DNA from: Prorocentrum cordatum
Taxonomy: Eukaryota; Sar; Dinophyceae; Prorocentrales; Prorocentraceae
Assembly (NCBI GenBank): GCA_963575745.1
Contig: CAUYUJ010005003.1
Coordinates: forward strand, 101,341 to 165,340
Length of the DNA: 64,000 nt
Direction: 5' to 3'
Shown here: piece by piece, positions 50,017 through 61,380 of the stretch
Layout of the letters: each line of letters begins with the position of its first letter
Numbering within the stretch: position 1 is the first letter of the stretch
The notes under the pieces: model-generated
Databases searched by the model: none
What the model was told of the DNA's origin: nothing
The model's input: only the letters and a program-made list of their open reading frames with translations
Made by a program: the position numbers and the translations under genes

Positions 50017-50390
50017 GATATACTCGTTCGATGATGGCATTCCTCCAGAAGCCGTTGGTGTGGGTACTCGACGGCAAGGCGCATTCGCTGGGCAGCCCGT
50101 CTGATTCAGATATTGATCAGAGTTTCGATCACATGAAGTCGTGGATCAAGTTAGCTAGAGAGGAGGTCCGGGCTGAGTTTCCCGATTTCGAAATCGCGCA
50201 GGCCTTCTCGATATTCTGCGCGAGCGGGGCGATCGCGCAGAGTCACCTCAATGAGTTCGACAAGAGGTGCAAGCGATTGCGCCTCTTCTCTGGGGTCGAT
50301 GCGGAGTATCTGAAGCAGCAGATCCTGCGGATCCGGCCCCTGGCAATCCTCGAGGCGAGGTCCAAGCTGAAGAGCGACCAGGAGGCATGG
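50017..50390 (+). CDS. hAT-like transposase, exon 2 (middle)
   Basis: After CCCCTCTTCAG: MMAFLQKPLVWVLDGKAHSL, FPDFEIAQAFSIFCASGAIA, NEFDKRCKRLRLFSGVDAEY, LKQQILRIRPLAILEARSKL and ends EAW before GTAAGC. It is in a different frame from exon 1 but of matching character, between the N- and C-terminal hAT-like parts. The frame stays open beyond the donor, so a longer exon is possible. Confidence 0.6.
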
Positions 50391-50559
50391 GTAAGCGTGC
50401 TCACTCGGATCGGCGGGTCCAGACAGCGCGATAGCTCGGCAGTGATCGCGTGCGATGTCTTTTGGAAGGTTGTATCTGATGCATGCGCTCGTCGCGCCCT
50501 CCGGCGCGCCCTTCTGCTGGCCAGAATAAAGCAAACGTGGGTTCGTGGCCCCAGGACGC

Positions 50560-50800
50560 GTCGCCGAAGGCCCCGCCGGCGCAGTTCGCATGAGCACCCC
50601 CCGCCCAGCACAGCGTTTCGTGGCCCCATGGGGAGCTCCACTGGAGGCCCCAGTGGTGCAGTTCGCACGCTTCTCTCCTGCAGCATAGCGTTTTGTGGCC
50701 TAATATGGGGGTCCACCGAAGGCCCCAGTGGTGCAGTTCGCATGCGTCCGCGCCACACATGTCGGCGCACCCCTCACGTTTCGTGACCCCATGGGGAGTC
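50560..50800. repeat. About 88-bp tandem repeat, locus 3, inverted
   Basis: Units such as GGTGCAGTTCGCA, CGTTTTGTGGCC and CACCGAAGGCCCCAGTGGTG are the reverse complement of the loci at 8315 and 23768. It lies between hAT-like exons 2 and 3, so probably in an intron. Confidence 0.85.
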
Positions 50801-51156
50801 CCCCCCCCCCCGCTCGTCCCACCTGCCCGCGGTATTCACACTTGCATATGGTCGGGTCCGCCGCCAGTCTAATTTTCTTGTGGCATTTGGAGCTATCTTG
50901 GCGTTGTCCCAGGGTCGGCGGATGCGCTTCTCGGAGTTTCTGGAGGCCGCCGCGCGAGCAGACGTCGTCGGTTGTGACAAGGCAGCGACCTATACGAAAC
51001 CTATCTCTACAAGACGGAGTTAGAGTCCCGGCGGGAAGGGGGGCGGGGGGCCTGGAAGGGCACCAGGGCCCAGCTGGGGCAGTGATGTTCGGCGCTTCTG
51101 ACGCGCGGCCACGCCGTGCTCGGCGGTGCGGATTGGTTGATTTTTGTTTGCTCGAG

Positions 51157-51682
51157 TTCGGGTGTGGAGCAAACGTTCACCAGGGGGATGAGCGCGGTGA
51201 GCCCGAATCAGGAAAAATGCAACACGTTCACAGGATGGGCGCACTGGAAAGTCAAGGTCGACGCTGCCCGGGACCCCGTTGATGACCTGATCGACAGGGC
51301 TCAGAAAATATGGGTGAGACGGCACGGTGCTTCGCGGCAATCCTCGAACAGGCCCCCCAGGGTCGACAAGGGCATGGTGCGGGGCATGCAGCCTGGGACC
51401 GAGGCTGCATTCAGGCATGCCCGACGATCGGCAGGTGCGTCGGCCAACTCGACCGAGGCCATGAACATGCCGATCGACCAGACCATCAACGACATCCACG
51501 TTGACGGGTGGGGCGACGCCCACGAGAAGGAGGCCGAGTTCGCTCGGAAGAAGAGGGGCAAACGCCAGATCATGGCCACGCGCGACGGCCTCTTGACGGA
51601 TGCGGAGATCACGCCCGACATTCGCGAGCGAGGCCTCGCCGAAGATCACGCAGCAGTGGAGCGCGCGTCGGGGGTCAAATGA
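51157..51682 (+). CDS. hAT-like transposase, C-terminal exon
   Basis: SSSGVEQTFTRGMSAVSPNQ resembles the conserved SSA..E..FS block of the hAT C-terminal dimerisation region. It is followed by a hydrophilic tail ending AEDHAAVERASGVK and a stop. The left border (after TTTGCTCGAG) is a guess; the frame is open to 51116. With exons 1 and 2 this gives a plausible full-length order, N to C, over 3.6 kb. Confidence 0.55.
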
Positions 51683-52691
51683 GGAGGACGGGGGCAGGGG
51701 GGATGCGGAGGTGAGGGGACGGAGGAGCGAGGAGGAGAGGAGGGGGGATGGGGCGGGAGTGTAATTAATTAACAGCGCCAACAAGTTGCACTAGGGAAAC
51801 GTCTTCGGAGCCCCAGAAGCTCCGCAAGTTTCAGCTACCTGGCACGAGCCTGATGTTTGAAAACGTTGGCCACGTTCAAAGTCGGAAACTGTTCACCCGG
51901 GGCCCTCCCTGATCCCGTCGGGTGAACAGATGATGGGGAGGGGAAGGGAGGAAAGGAGAGGCGGAACAACATAAGGGAAAACAATGCCTTGCGACGCGCC
52001 GGCGCCCACCCAGGATGGGCCGGCACGCCCGGCCGACAGCGCTCAGCAATGCCCCCCGGCCCTGGAGGAGGGGGCGCTGGGGGGAGGAGGAGGAGCGGGA
52101 TGCCATCATCGCTATCGTCATCATCGTCATCATCGCCATCATCATAACCATCACCCCGCCCTCCCTTCCCATCCGGGCCTCTGCCCTCCGCGCATCATCA
52201 CATTCGTCAGCATGCGATGCTTGTGCATCCCTCGCGTGGTTCGTGGCCCCATGCATAGGGATGTCCGCCGAATGCGTCAGGCTACTTTGAGACGCAGCAT
52301 ACCCTGGGACAACAAACGGCCATGACAGAACATACCCATGGAAGCCCACACTATCCGAACACAACCAACTACCCTAAGCTGACACTTGTCACAAGACAAC
52401 GCACTCACTCGGGGGACCACAGTCTACCTTCATAAAACAAGCTACCACGCGAGAACACACTACCCTAATGAACCTCGACCCCCAGCGACAATAAAGTGCC
52501 ACATGTCGTGGCATGCGCCAGAGAGCTGCCCTTCTCCAGGGCGTCGGTGCGATAGCGCGAGGATTACCGCAGGTGGCGCGCCGCGGGGCGCGATGCGCGA
52601 AGTTAGGCGACCTAGAGCACAACTGATGAAAATTATGCTGGCAGAATATATTTTCTTTAAGCCTCGCAACAAGGGTTCCAGTAGCAGATAA
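51683..52691. other. No gene; GGA and CAT microsatellites, MITE fragment
   Basis: Contains GGA-rich DNA near 51690-51750, CATCATCGTC repeats at 52105-52155 and a fragment of the CTAGGTCACC element at 52567-52615 ending GGCGACCTAG. Confidence 0.6.
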
Positions 52692-52963
52692 GGTTAGACG
52701 CGCCACTCGGCCCGAGGACAGGGCTGATGCTCGAACGCGAACGGAGCTCAGGAAGCTGTCGAAGGCGGTCGGGGGGTCACCGCCGACCTGCGACGACTTA
52801 GTCGGGCAGAAGTACGTCATGGACGAGGCAGTGGCCGACGCGTGCGCGCCGTTCCTGCCGAGGCGGCGGCTCGCGCTGGCTACGTCCGCCGCGGAGGCAG
52901 GCGCGATTGTCGCCCACGACCCCGGGCTGCTCAAGCCGCGCGATCCCAGGCCGGCCAGGAAGG
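52692..52963 (+). CDS. Possible exon, unknown
   Basis: Frame reads VRRATRPEDRADARTRTELR, PTCDDLVGQKYVMDEAVADA and CAPFLPRRRLALATSAAEAG, ending near KPRDPRPARK. It has protein-like composition, with an AG just before (GCAGATAAGG). It may be an orphan exon. No domain seen. Confidence 0.35.
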
Positions 52964-53151
52964 GGGGGAGGGGGAGTGCGATGTCGGGGGGCACCTGGGC
53001 GCGGCGCGCCATCGAGCGCAAACACTTCTGCATCCAACCCCGACGCTTCGGCTCCGCATCCCCATTTCTCCTTCCCCGGGGCTTCGGCGCCGGCGACCTG
53101 CACGGCAGAAACGTGGGCGGGGGAAGGGGGGGCGTGGGGGCATGTCGCATT

Positions 53152-53300
53152 CAGTCAACCTGCATAATAATAATAAGAAGAAGGGTGGGCGACTTCCCCA
53201 CGGGCACCCTTGCATCCTTAGTTTCCTTGCGCCCTCAAGTTTTGCAGCTTGGCAGAACGTCGACCATCTTATCGCGCATCTGTTGCATCCGGGTTGACTG
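53152..53300. mobile_element. MITE family 1, short copy
   Basis: CAGTCAACCTGCATAATAAT at the left and CATCCGGGTTGACTG at the right; 149 bp. The TA flanks of the reference copy are not seen here. Confidence 0.75.
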
Positions 53301-53667
53301 CGTGCAACGCCAGGGGACCAGCTTTCACGCAAGGGCGGGGGGTAGGGGGGATTGGCGAGGGGTAACCTAGGGGGATGCCCAGTCGTAGTGGGCGGGCGCA
53401 CAAAAATGGCAAGGTTCAGTTATACCCACCAGTCGTTGGAAGTATGTTTTTTTTTGATCCCCAGACCCAACTATACTTTAAGCGCCTTCCTACTTCAACA
53501 ATCGATGGTTACCTACGTTCATCGCATCCCACTTGGGCGGGCCGAAGCCCAATCTACTTGAACCGCCTTCCTACTTCATGTGTCTACCGACTTCTTTCGG
53601 CCGGTGGGTACCGCGATTCGTGGGCGGCCCTAGGTTGTGGGCGGCAATCCTGCGCGGTGCCATCGCG

Positions 53668-54040
53668 ATGTCCGCCGCGGCTTTCAAAGGCAGCGACGGG
53701 CCGTGCATCAAGTACATGAGTGCGTTGCGACTTTCGCGACGGGTTTACATTTCCGACGATTTCAGGGCTCGGCACGTGGATAAGGCCACCCTGGTTGAGC
53801 ACGCGGTGGCGGACATGGGCGCCACGAAATTCAAGTTGATCGATCGGGATCCGGGATGATTACTGTGTTCAGAAGGGCAGGAAGTTTGTGTTGGCGTTGG
53901 TGACGTCGGCTGATACGGCACACCGATCTCATGATTTCCCAGCTGGGTCGTCACTCACGGGGCCCGAGTTCATATCTCGTTTCTCGCGTGTTGACGAATC
54001 GAACTCTCGGCATGGCGTCGGTGGTATTTTGAATTTCTGA
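53668..54040 (+). pseudogene. Small unknown gene with a frameshift
   Basis: ATG at 53668: MSAAAFKGSDGPCIKYMSAL, RLSRRVYISDDFRARHVDKA, VEHAVADMGATKFKLIDRD, then a stop at 53857-53859. A second frame continues without a break: DYCVQKGRKFVLALVTSADT, HRSHDFPAGSSLTGPEFISR and stops at 54038-54040. The junction holds a direct repeat CGGGATCCGGGAT, so a 7-bp duplication is the likely cause of the shift. No family recognised. It ends about 95 bases before the segmental duplication. Confidence 0.5.
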
Positions 54041-54631
54041 TGTGTAGGCGTTGCAAACAGCGCTGCGCAGGCGCGCTCGAGGTGGGGCCACGGGGTGCCG
54101 CGAAAACACAGCGTGGCGGGGTTTGTCTATTGTCCCAGAGGGTCGCCGACCTTACATTTTAAGCCCTGGCCTTAAAAATGCTTTGGGGGCTTAAATTTTC
54201 CGGCCTCGTCCCGGACCAAAGTATATTTTACGCCCGAACACCCGACAACTTTCAAAACGATCGGCAGTCGGCGAACGTGTTTTACACCCCTGGGAACCGC
54301 GGGCGTAAAATCATCATGCGTTTTAGGCCCCTGCCCTGGATATGTTTATAAATCATACATCTCACACATCATATATATACACATATATATATTTATAACA
54401 TATGCAAGCATATACACATTATATATATATATGCACCGTGCATATGTCGAGAGATACGTGGTGCGTCTCGCCTCGAGATGGGGGGCACATGAGCAAGGGA
54501 GGAGGGGAGCTCGAAGCTTCTGGGAGGAGGGGGGGGAAGAGGAGAGGAGGAAAGGGAGGAGGGGAAACAGATGAGGGGAGGCGTCGAGGAGGGGGGCCTT
54601 CGCCGCCGCTTATAGGCCCAGGCCCCGCCCA

Positions 54632-54715
54632 ATGCCAAAGGCAACGGCGCGCGGCGACGCGGCCGCCATAGCGGCCGCGATCGCCAAGCACGCGGCGGAG
54701 ACGCCCATCTGCAAG
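54632..54715 (+). CDS. Exon A, copy 2
   Basis: Same as 7811-7894 except one replacement (Cys7 to Arg). Start ATG and GC donor kept. Confidence 0.5.
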
Positions 54716-54967
54716 GCCTCCCTCTCCCTCTCCCTCCTGCCTCCTCCTCCCCCCCTCCTCCTCTCCCTCCCCTCCTCCTCCTGCCTCCTCCTCCTGCCTA
54801 CTCCTCCTGCCTCCTCCTCCTCCTCCTCCTCCTCCTCCTCCTCGATCCTCCTCCTCCTCCCCTCTTCCTGTCACCCCTTGCCCCTCTGCTCTCGCCTCTC
54901 GCTCCTCCTCATACTTCTCCTTCTATTTCTCCTCCTCCCCCCTCCCTCGACCCCCTCGTCCCTCGAG

Positions 54968-55036
54968 GCGTTCAACGAGAAGAACGTCGATGCTCGCCTC
55001 CTCGAGCTCAAGCCCCTCCTCGAGGAGCTGAAGAAG
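54968..55036 (+). CDS. Exon B, copy 2
   Basis: Encodes the same 23 residues as 8154-8222, with the same borders. Confidence 0.55.
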
Positions 55037-55129
55037 GCCCCCTCATCCCCCCCTCATCTTCCCCCCCCTCGTGCCGATTTGGTGAGGTGAGCGTGCACGT
55101 GCCACGAAACATGTGAGAGGTGTGCCGGA

Positions 55130-55374
55130 ACGGGCATGACGCCCACATGCGAACTGCGCCACTGGGACCTTCGGTGGAGCTACCTACGTAACGGGGCCAC
55201 GAAGCGTGTGAGGGGTGTGCAGAAACGGGCGTGACGTCCACATGCGAACTGCGCCACTGGGACCTTCGGTGGAGCTCGGGCGCGACGCCCACAAGCGAAC
55301 TGCTCCACTGAGACCTTCGGTGGAGCTCCTTCTGGGGCCACGAAAGGTGTGAGGGGCGTGGGGAAACAGAGACG
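55130..55374. repeat. About 88-bp tandem repeat, copy 2 of locus 1
   Basis: Counterpart of 8315-8560 within the segmental duplication. Confidence 0.85.
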
Positions 55375-55718
55375 ATGCAGGGATGGGAGGAGGGAGGAGG
55401 GGGAATACATCAACTGCCCTCTTAAGTTAGGGCTTGAGCGCAGGCCTAAACCAGTGAACAACACCTGAGCCTTGAGCCACGTCCTCATCCTACCCATCCT
55501 CCTCCACCTGAGCCTTGAGCCACGTCCCCACCCTATCCCTCCTCCTCCCCTCCTCCTCATCCTACCCTCCCACCCCGCCTCCTCATCCTACCCTCCTCCT
55601 CATCCTACCCTCCTCCTCATCCTACCCCTCCTCCTCCCCTCCTCCTCCCTCCTCCTACCCCTCCCCCTCACCTCCTCCTCATCCTCCGTTTTCCGCCGTC
55701 GGCCCCTCGCCACCCCAG

Positions 55719-55796
55719 GTCAGCGGCATCCTCTTCTTCAAGAAGAAGGCTGTCGAGCAGGCGCTGCAGATTGTGGCCGTCGAGAAGAAATGGCAG
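55719..55796 (+). CDS. Exon C, copy 2
   Basis: Same 26 residues as 8922-8999, same acceptor and GC donor. Confidence 0.6.
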
Positions 55797-56166
55797 GCGA
55801 CGCAATGAGCTGGAGGTCAGCATGGGCAGGAGGGCACGGAGGCAGGGATGGAGGGAGGGAGGGAGGTGAGGGGAGGGAGTGGGCAGTGAGGTATAGAGGC
55901 GTCGACGCTGGGAGGAGAGGGGATGGAGGAGGAGGGAGGACGAGGGAAGGGGAGTGATGAGGAAGGAGGGGTGATGCGTCGGCGGAGGAAGGAGGGGGGA
56001 GGGAGAGAGGAGGAGGAGGGCGAGGAGGAGAAGGAGGAGGAGCAGCAGGAGGAGGAGGGGGAGGAGGAGGAGGAGGAGGAGGAGGAGGAGGAGCAGGAGG
56101 AGCAGGAGGAGGAGGAGAGAGGGGGGTTGGAGAAGGGAGGGGGGCTAGGGATTCAGATCGGATGCA

Positions 56167-56308
56167 CAGTCAACCCGCATAATAAGGATGAGGGGCTTTC
56201 CAAGGCTGGCCTTGCATCCTTCCCCTTCGGCTCATCTTTGGCCGCGTTCGCTGGCCGCGCCCCGCTCGCGAAGTGTCGACATGGCCCTCCGTGGCCCCTT
56301 TGTGACTG
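56167..56308. mobile_element. MITE family 1 fragment, copy 2
   Basis: Counterpart of 9370-9511. Confidence 0.7.
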
Positions 56309-56336
56309 CAACTCGTCCGTCCCCTCCCTCCTCCAG

Positions 56337-56429
56337 CCCTTCCCCTACCCGCGCGAGATTGTGAATCACAAGCGCGACCTGCGCGACTTCAAGGAGCAGG
56401 TCGCGAAGCGGCTCATGCGGCTGTGCCAG
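56337..56429 (+). CDS. Exon D, copy 2
   Basis: Same 31 residues as 9540-9632. Confidence 0.55.
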
Positions 56430-56607
56430 GACGGCCGCCGCGGATGGAGGATGCGAGGGAATCGAGGAGAGGGAGGGGGAAATGAGAGGGAGAGATAGGA
56501 AGTGGCGGGGGGAAGACGGAGGAGGGAAGAAGGACTGGCTGGGGAGGGGAGGGAGGAATAGGAGGGTCGACGGCGCTTCGCCAAATTATTTTTGGGGATC
56601 GAGCCAG

Positions 56608-56685
56608 ATCAAATCCAGAGACCTCCAGGGAAAATTTGAGCAAATCGTGGCCGATCCAGCGCGAGTCGAGGGATGGCAGACGTCG
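56608..56685 (+). CDS. Exon E, copy 2; donor GT lost
   Basis: Coding part as in 9811-9888, but the donor GTAAGC is changed to TTAAGC at 56686. Unless another site is used, the frame would read on as VKPLTSMSGGRDRVFIFLPS into the CCT array. Confidence 0.6.
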
Positions 56686-56871
56686 TTAAGCCCTTAACGA
56701 GCATGAGCGGAGGAAGAGATCGCGTCTTCATCTTCCTTCCTTCTTCTCCTCCTCCTCCTCCTTCACCTCCTCCTCCTCCGCCTCCTCCTCCTCCTCCTCC
56801 TCCTCCTTCTCCTCCTCCTCCCCTTCTCCTCCTCCCCTTCTCCTCCTCCTCATCCTCCTTTCGTTGCGAAG

Positions 56872-57207
56872 GAGGTGCTCCCTTCTTCTCCCACCCGCGC
56901 CCTAGAGGAACTGAGCAAGAAGACGAGGAAAGAGCTGGCGAGGAAGAAGTCTCAGGACTCGCAAGGGCGCGAGCAACAAGACGAGGAGGAAGAAGCCGAA
57001 GGCGAGGAGGAGGAGGAGGAGGAGGAGGATGGCGAAGAAGACGAAGAAGAGAACGAGGCGGAGGAGGAAGCAGAAGAGGGAGTCGACAAAGCCAACGAGG
57101 AGAAGGAGGAGGAGGAGGAGGAGGCGGCGGCTGCGGACGAGACCGTGATAAAGAAGCCCGCCACGACGGAGCACGTGAGCAAGAAGCCAGCTGCAGCTGG
57201 AGTGAAG
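56872..57207 (+). CDS. Exon F, copy 2
   Basis: 112 codons, one Glu fewer than copy 1. Same AAG/GAGATC border. Confidence 0.6.
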
Positions 57208-57237
57208 GAGATCTGTCCCTCTCACTGCCTCGCTCCG

Positions 57238-57242
<5 letters not shown>

Positions 57243-57284
<42 letters not shown>
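57243..57284. repeat. CT array expanded in copy 2
   Basis: About 20 CT units where copy 1 (10440-10460) has only short CT runs with CCT interruptions. A visible case of recent microsatellite growth. Confidence 0.95.
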
Positions 57285-57286
<2 letters not shown>

Positions 57287-57612
57287 ACTCGCTCGTCACC
57301 TTGTATGTTTCTATATCTATACAGGCGTTGCAAGATTGTGCATCCTCTATCCATCCCTTTCACTCTCTCTCTCCCTCTCTTTGTCGTCATCGCCCCTGCG
57401 GCTGCCCCAAAGTATGCCCCATGACCCACTAAATAAGTTCCTCTGACTGGAGCCCCGCCCACGTCTCCTCTCCCCTCACTCCCTCACTGGATCCTCCATC
57501 CTCGGGCCCCGATGGGTCCGCAATTTGGGGGCCCGCTGAATCGAGTGAAATCGTTCGTCGACGAACGATCTCACTCGATGCAGCGGGCCCCCACCCCCGT
57601 CCGCGAGAGGAG

Positions 57613-57864
57613 CTCAAGTATGAGTTCGGCTACCAGGAGGACCTCAACCAGCCGTGGCGGAAGGCCGACAATGGCGAGAAGGAGTACGCGCGGCTCGAGC
57701 ACGGGGAGGCCCCGACAGACCCGGCCGTCGCGGTGTGGCCCGACGGCATGCGGAGGCAGGTGCACCAGGTTCTCACGGAGAGCCTCCCCAAGGCCGTGCC
57801 CGCCATGCAGCCACCAGCGTCCCTAGACGCAGACGTTCAGAGGATCTTGCATGCTGGACCGCTG
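57613..57864 (+). CDS. Exon G, copy 2
   Basis: No difference from 10784-11035 seen. Foldback palindrome 1 again precedes it. Confidence 0.6.
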
Positions 57865-58458
57865 GTCGTCTCTCACACTCGTCGTCTTCTTCCTCATCCT
57901 CATCCCTCTCATCCCCTGCTCAGCCTCCTCCCTACAATACTGCTGCTGTTGCTGGTCCTCCTCTCCCCCTGGTTGATCACCTTCTTCCCCCCGATCTTCA
58001 TCTAGCTTCTCCTCCTGCTCCTCCGCCTCCTCCTCCCCCTCCTCCTCCTCCTCCTCCTCCTCCTCCCTCCTCCCTCTCCCTATCCACGTGCACCATGCTG
58101 ATCATCACCCTCCTCCCAGGGTCTTGGGCAGAGGCCAAATGATCGCAAACTGCAGCCGAGATACCACTATGAGTAGCGTTTGGGGCAGTTCAGCTGAACG
58201 TCGTTCGTGGACAAGCGGACGTGGCCTCGCGTATTTGAACGTTCATGTGAAACATAGGGTATGTCGATCGATTTGGGTGGTGAGCTTCATGCCAGGAGAT
58301 GATCACTTCTGGCGGCGGGCCTCTCCCCCCCATAGATCTCCGACAGCAAAGCCTGCTTAGCCCGAAACGGATAGACACCCCACCCCCGACGCACTGCTAC
58401 TGCTGCTCCTCCCCATCCTCCCTTCTCCGTCTGAGGAGTTGGTGGCTGCCTCTGGAAG

Positions 58459-58548
58459 GACAAGGGCACGGGCGCCAAGATCATCAAGTCGATGGACAGG
58501 GGCAACCCTCTCATGAGGCTCAGGGGCGAGCGCGAGGAGAAGCCGCAG
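58459..58548 (+). CDS. Exon H, copy 2
   Basis: Three replacement changes against copy 1 (GVK to GAK, RPRDE to RLRGE). GTACTA donor kept. Confidence 0.6.
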
Positions 58549-58813
58549 GTACTAGGGTTCCAGCTGGAAAGAGAAAAGGGGAGTGAGAGCGTATAAGGGG
58601 AATGGAAAGGATGGAGGTACGTACAGTGCGAGGGCTGACGGGAGCGACGATGCTGGTGAAGGCGAGGGGCTGAGGAGGAGGAGGAGGAGGAGGAGGAGGA
58701 GGAGGAGGAGACGACGAAAGAGGCGGAGGCGGAGGAGGTAGAGGAGGAGGAGGAGGAGGGGTAGAAGGAGGAAGAGTGTGAGGAGGAGAAATAGGATACC
58801 AGGGGAGCGCGAG

Positions 58814-58917
58814 GCGCGCGGCATGAGAGAGCATGTACCCCAGGTGGTGCAGCTGATGATCCACTGGTTCGACTCCCCCGAGCAGTGCCTCCATTACGCG
58901 CGCAGCCTGGCGGACAA
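58814..58917 (+). CDS. Exon I, copy 2
   Basis: Same residues and borders as 11987-12090. Confidence 0.6.
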
Positions 58918-58964
58918 GTATATTGGAGGCTATCGGGGGCTCGGGGAGGGGGGGGCGACGGGGG

Positions 58965-59123
58965 AGCTCGGGGGGAACGTGCGAACCCTACCCCTACCCC
59001 CGCGATTTCTTAGGGGGAGGGTGGGGTTCACTTCGCTCGGGAGCTCCCGCACGAAGTGAACCCCTCCCTCGCCCTCAGAAATCGTGGGGGGGTAGGGGTA
59101 GGGTTCGCATGTGGCCCCCCCAG
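58965..59123. mobile_element. Foldback element F1, copy 2
   Basis: Counterpart of 12142-12300 with small indels in the G runs. Confidence 0.85.
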
Positions 59124-59279
59124 GAGCGGAGATGTGGAGGGCAAGGGGATGCCAACTCTAGCTGGAGGGTGGAGGTGAGGGGGGAGGATAAAGGAAGTGA
59201 GGCGGAGTGGTGCAGGGCGTGGAGGCAGGATGAAGGGCCGATAGGCTGCGCACCCCCCAACGGCCGAAGGCGCCACCAG

Positions 59280-59342
59280 GGAGGAGATCGACGCCATGAA
59301 GGAGGACATCATCAAGGCCCGCGCTAAGACGACGGCGTCGAG
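59280..59342 (+). CDS. Exon J, copy 2
   Basis: One replacement (KARTK to KARAK). Confidence 0.5.
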
Positions 59343-59804
59343 GACAGAGTTAGCAACTCATGGGAGCCGTGTAGACACGCGTATGTCCGTCTTTAGCACA
59401 GATTCGTGTCGGCGCTGAGTCAGCTTCGGTAAGCGCCGATTAGCGTCGATTTAGCGTCGATCAGCGTCGATGTAGCGTCGACGAGCGTCGATTCGCCAGA
59501 GCCGACACGATGGCATGGGAGGCCCCCATGAGTTGCCACATAAATCGTGTATCCTTCACGTCTCTCCCTCCTCCTCCTCGTCCTCCTCCTCCTCCTCGTC
59601 ATCCTCCTCCTCCGCCCCCTCCTCCTCCTCCTCCTCCTCCTCCTCCTCCTCCTCCTCCTCCTCCTCCTCCTCCTCTGGCGTCTCGTCCCTTTTTCCCACT
59701 CCTCCCCTCGTCATCGGCCTCTCCATCCAACCTGTTCTCCTTATCATCTCCCGTCCGTCCTCCTCCTCGCCCTCAGCCCCATCGTCATCGCCCACTCTGC
59801 GTAG

Positions 59805-60030
59805 GAAGAAACCTGCGGCAGCTATTCTCAAGAGGCCCGCAGCAGCCACCATGAGCTGCCCGTCCACGCCACAGGCGAAGCCGCCGCCCATCCCGACATC
59901 CCCTGCAGCTTCAGTGGGGCCATCACCGCTCAAGCGACCCGCAGCAGATGATCCTCCAGAGAAGGCGCCCGAACCCGTCGAGACCAGCAAGCGCATGAGG
60001 AGCCCGCCCACCAAGGACCAGGACAACTGG
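59805..60030 (+). CDS. Exon K, copy 2
   Basis: KxPAA-rich exon as in 12975-13200; no coding difference seen. Confidence 0.6.
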
Positions 60031-61380
60031 GTTGAATGCCTCCCCCTTCGCCAGCTCCTCCCCCCCTCCTCCCAGACACCTCCTCCCAGACCCCTCCTCA
60101 CAGACCCCTCCTCCCAGACCCCTCCTCCCAGACCCCTCCTCCTCCCTCCGCTCCTCCTCCTCCTCCTCCTCATCTCCCTCCTCCTCCTCCTCCTCCTCCT
60201 CCTCCTCCTCCTCCTCCTCCTCCTCCTCCTCATGCTCGCTAGTTCCTGCCCGTCTACAGTTTCTCTCTTCCCTCATCCTCAGTCTCCGCATCCGCTTGTG
60301 GGCACATCCTCCGTTCCCTGATCCATCCCTCGAAAGATGGATCTGGGAACGGAGGATGGCCAATGCTGGTTGACTGCAACGATCGGTGCAGTCAACCAGC
60401 ATAATACGGACAACCATCCCAAATAAGCCCACGCATCCTTGCCCACTCGGCCCATCCTCGGCGACGCTCGCTGGCCAACCTCATCGAACAAACAACATGG
60501 GCCTCCGAGGCCCTTGCATCCTTACCGCGCATCCTTGTGATGCGGGTGGGGTGTACTGCCCACGCATCAGTGCATCAGTCCCCAGCTCGATGGGTGCATC
60601 GGAAAGGACTGGACGCCGCTGAGCTTGGCCAGGAGCAGCCCCGAGATATTTCGGCGCTAGGGGCCTGGGCAAGAGAGCCAGGGCGAGACGCGAGGAGCGC
60701 TCGCCCACTCGCTGCGGGAAAACAAACGCATCGTTCACCGCTCTCCCATGGTCACGCCCGCCCCGCCCGCACCTCCCTGGCGTTCCCTCCTCGGACCGTG
60801 TTCGGGGTGGGCCTGTACCGTACAACAATCGGTCCAGATTAGTAGGTCGACCCTGCTAAATCAAGGGTACCCTTGTGTCCTGTGCCTCGCGGCCCATGCT
60901 TCCTACATTCCTGCGACAGTGTGGCCCTCGGAAGGGTCTTGTGTCCTCTCGCGTGTCCTGCCCAATCGAGTCCGACTGTCGGGTCCTGGCTGGACGGCAC
61001 GCATGATTCGAGAGTCACCCGAAGGCACGACTAACCCCACGTTCGTCTGAGCAGGAGGTATATTAGGAGGGGAGGGCGATAAGGGTGACCAGGAGGGGAC
61101 GGCGAGGATCGTGGCAGACGTCAGAGGGGGGACGAAGGAGGCGAGGAGGAAGAACACACAGCCATGGCTGTCGACCGCTATGCAATCACCATGGAGAAAT
61201 AAGGACCGAGTTGGTCTCGGGAGGGGCTCGAGTTGTCGGGGCGTTCCTCATGATCTAGGTCGGCGAACCGATTCGTGGCCGAGGTCCGCCGTGGTCAAGA
61301 TAGCCCCTTCGTTCCTTCCATGGCAGCGCATCGGCTACACGTGAAACATTGTGGCCTCTGTGGCTCAGAGTTTCTTTTAG

